Source: Daejeonella sp. (GTDB taxonomy: Bacteria > Bacteroidota > Bacteroidia > Sphingobacteriales > Sphingobacteriaceae). From it: a stretch of 64,000 bases of DNA. Below the pieces are notes generated by a model that worked only from the letters and a program-made list of their open reading frames with translations, made no database searches and had not been told where the DNA came from. Both the position numbers and the translations under genes were made by a program. Location: positions 147,486 to 211,485 of the forward strand of contig NZ_JAUXXZ010000050.1 of assembly GCF_030684675.1 (NCBI RefSeq). The letters are read 5' to 3'. Position 1 is the stretch's first letter; each line of letters starts with the position of its first letter. Of this stretch, positions 62,160 to 64,000 are shown one piece after another.

Positions 62160-62536
62160 TATGCTGTAAATGCTTTAAGTTTTTCTTTTAACAGGTTAAA
62201 GTTGAGCGGTTTGGTCAGGAAATCATTAGCGCCGTTTTCCATGGCTTGACGGTGATTTTCTTCATCGCCATAGGCGGTTATCATCATCACTACGGGTGGT
62301 GGGGTCTCATAATCATGCCTGATCCTTGAAAGAAGTTCGATACCACTCATACCCGGCATGTTAATATCCGAGAGGATCAGAACCACTTCTGAATGTTTTT
62401 GTTTTAAATAGCCTAAGGCCTCTTCACCCGAAAGGGCGAAATCAAATTCAAACTCATGATCACGGATCTCTTTACGGAAACGCTGTAAGAAAAGCGGTTG
62501 CACATCCGCTTCGTCGTCAACAACTAATATCTTCAT
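62159..62536 (-). CDS. Single-domain response regulator, inverted copy
   Basis: The 125-residue REC protein has VVDDEADVQPLFLQRFRKEIR, D57 in LILSDINMPGMSG, MITAYGDEENH and FLTKPLNF. It is nearly the same protein as the 59072-59452 regulator and has the same one-base overlap with its cyclase partner. It lies 27 nt downstream of the fifth histidine kinase, which is its likely partner. Confidence 0.93.
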   Translation of the reverse strand: MKILVVDDEADVQPLFLQRFRKEIRDHEFEFDFALSGEEALGYLKQKHSEVVLILSDINMPGMSGIELLSRIRHDYETPPPVVMMITAYGDEENHRQAMENGANDFLTKPLNFNLLKEKLKAFTA

Positions 62537-62563
62537 ATAACTTTAAATATATCGATTTTTATA

Positions 62564-64000
62564 TCATCCTGGTATAGAAATGGTAAACTCTGTATATTCC
62601 CCTTCCTTGCTGTTAACCTCTATTTTGCCTGAATGCCCTTTGACTACAATATCGTAACTTAAGCTTAATCCCAGCCCGGTACCTTCTCCGGTAGGCTTGG
62701 TTGTAAAAAATGGTTGCAGGATCTTTTCTTTGATCCCTTCGGGGATGCCACAACCGTTGTCTCTGACGGAAATGATTACAAAGCCATCTTTGGCTGAAGT
62801 GCTTACTTCAACTACAGGTTTGTATTCTTCTTTTTGCTTTGGGCTTTCAGCTTTTTGCTTTTGATGCACCGCGTAAAACGCATTATTAAACAAATTCAGC
62901 AATACCCGCCCAATATCCTGCTGCACTACGTTTACTTTGGGGAGGTTTTTATCCAAATTTGTTACCAGTTCAGCGTTGAACGATTTATCTTTTGCCCGAA
63001 GCCCGTGGTAGGAGAGTTTTAAAAATTCATCTGCCAGGGTATTGATGTTTGTTGCCTGCTTTTCGCCTGTGCTGGTGCGGCTGTGCTGGAGCATTCCTTT
63101 AACGATGAAATCTGCCCGCTTGCCGTGATGGGATATTTTCTGGAGGTTTTGTTTAATGTCGCCTGCTATCGCGATAGCTTGTTCTTTATCGCCATTTGCC
63201 AGCTCAGTTTCCATTTCCTCTATGAGTTCCATGCTCACCTCCGAAAAATTATTCACAAAATTGAGCGGGTTTTGTATCTCATGGGCGATGCCTGCGGTAA
63301 GCTCGCCAAGGGAAGCCATTTTTTCACTTTGAATGAGTTGTGCCTGTGTTGTTTTCAGTTCATGATAAGCCTTTTCGATTTCCTTTGCTTGAGCCAGCTC
63401 CCGTTCTTTTGTGCGCTCTCTTTCTTTTTGAATAAGGCGCTGCCGCTGGTAACGGTCTGCCAGGAATAAACCGGTCAAAAAGCAGAGGACATAAAAGGTG
63501 TAAGCCCACCAGGTGCGCCACCAGGGTGGATGAACGATAATGGCAAGAGAAGTACCTTTTTCGTTCCAGGTACCGTCGTTGTTTGAGGCTTTTACGCGGA
63601 AGGTATATTTACCGGGAGCTAAGTTGGTGTAACTGGCATAACGCCTGGTATTACTGTATATCCAGTCTTTATCCAAACCTTTCATCATGTAAGCATATTG
63701 GTTCTTTTCAGGTGAATCATAGTTGAGGGCTACAAAGTCAAACGACAGGTAGTTTTCCCGGTAGGGCAATTCCAGCGCATCGCCTGGTACGGGCCGGCTT
63801 TTTTCCAAAACCCTCAAGCCCGTAATGTAAACCGGGGGAGGGGTAGTATTATCTTTAAGGCTGTCCGGATAAAAGATGACAAAGCCGTTACTACTTCCAA
63901 AAAACAGCTTTCCGTTACGGCTGTAGACACTGCGGTGATTAAAAGAATTATCCGGCAAGCCGTCACTCACATCAAAATTGCGGAAGCTGCCGGCAGCAGG
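62564..64000 (-). CDS. Beta-propeller-sensor histidine kinase, C-terminal part (gene continues past the window)
   Basis: The frame is open to the end of the window. The visible part starts in the last propeller blade ([32 protein letters not shown]). A Y_Y_Y domain ([48 protein letters not shown]) and one membrane helix ([18 protein letters not shown]) follow. The DHp box [19 protein letters not shown] and HATPase ([21 protein letters not shown]) complete it. The architecture is of the hybrid two-component-system type but without REC or AraC output. The kinase core is of the same clade as the four-kinase array. Confidence 0.92.
   Translation of the reverse strand, partial: PAAGSFRNFDVSDGLPDNSFNHRSVYSRNGKLFFGSSNGFVIFYPDSLKDNTTPPPVYITGLRVLEKSRPVPGDALELPYRENYLSFDFVALNYDSPEKNQYAYMMKGLDKDWIYSNTRRYASYTNLAPGKYTFRVKASNNDGTWNEKGTSLAIIVHPPWWRTWWAYTFYVLCFLTGLFLADRYQRQRLIQKERERTKERELAQAKEIEKAYHELKTTQAQLIQSEKMASLGELTAGIAHEIQNPLNFVNNFSEVSMELIEEMETELANGDKEQAIAIAGDIKQNLQKISHHGKRADFIVKGMLQHSRTSTGEKQATNINTLADEFLKLSYHGLRAKDKSFNAELVTNLDKNLPKVNVVQQDIGRVLLNLFNNAFYAVHQKQKAESPKQKEEYKPVVEVSTSAKDGFVIISVRDNGCGIPEGIKEKILQPFFTTKPTGEGTGLGLSLSYDIVVKGHSGKIEVNSKEGEYTEFTISIPG

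Overview
The window comes from a chromosome of the phylum Bacteroidota, probably a Sphingobacteriales- or Chitinophagales-like member. The signs are a GroEL tail ending in GGMGGMM, a PorP/SprF outer-membrane protein of type IX secretion, DUF3810 and MG2/TonB-plug surface proteins, Tat-type Gfo/Idh/MocA enzymes, and promoters with the phylum-specific -7 element TAnnTTTG. Base composition is AT-rich. I see no rRNA, tRNA or CRISPR array.

Region 1 (1-14.3 kb) is mostly housekeeping: the groEL 3' end, a repeat-built coiled-coil protein, lipB with a phosphopantetheinyl transferase, dcd, a large surface protein, and a lipid-oxidation group (enoyl-CoA isomerase-like crotonase, 2,4-dienoyl-CoA-reductase-like SDR, RidA). 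Then come clpS, a PorP-like protein, a YdcF-like protein, a CBM9-like protein and an M28 peptidase. Region 2 (14.27-15.04 kb) is a complete RAYT transposase unit bounded by inverted repeats. Region 3 (15-24.5 kb) holds a B12/radical SAM enzyme, a DUF2490 protein, cvfB, a Tet-like MFS pump, a decayed PAS histidine kinase, a MaoC hydratase and a DUF3810 protein.

Region 4 (24.5-34.0 kb, minus strand) is a sugar-acid locus: four Gfo/Idh/MocA oxidoreductases, two ExuT-like MFS transporters and glucuronate isomerase (uxaC).

Region 5 (34.2-47.9 kb, minus strand) is an inorganic-sulfur locus. It holds a Crp/Fnr regulator, an OprD-like porin, DsrE, a Tat-exported SoxB-like metallophosphatase, a TsdA-like dihaem cytochrome, two YeeE/YedE half-transporters, a universal stress protein, two rhodaneses, thioredoxin, two CstB-type persulfide dioxygenase-rhodanese fusions, a TPMT-like methyltransferase and a TauE sulfite exporter. 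Four 14-bp dyads (GTAAC-N4-GTTAC) lie before four of its transcription units. Each is centred exactly 36.5 nt upstream of a matching -7 element, which defines a compact predicted regulon of the class II activator type, probably run by the encoded Crp/Fnr protein. Porin, oxidation, uptake, persulfide dioxygenation and sulfite export would together make an oxidation and detoxification route for thiosulfate and sulfane sulfur.

Region 6 (48-64 kb) is a signalling locus: four tandem histidine kinases with nearly identical DHp boxes but different sensors, a single-domain response regulator and a REC-adenylate/guanylate cyclase. A second, inverted RR plus REC-cyclase pair and a fifth kinase follow. 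A truncated, frameshifted copy of the intact acetamidase/formamidase gene sits between the two halves. Small GC-rich hairpin insertions disrupt or extend kinase coding regions here.
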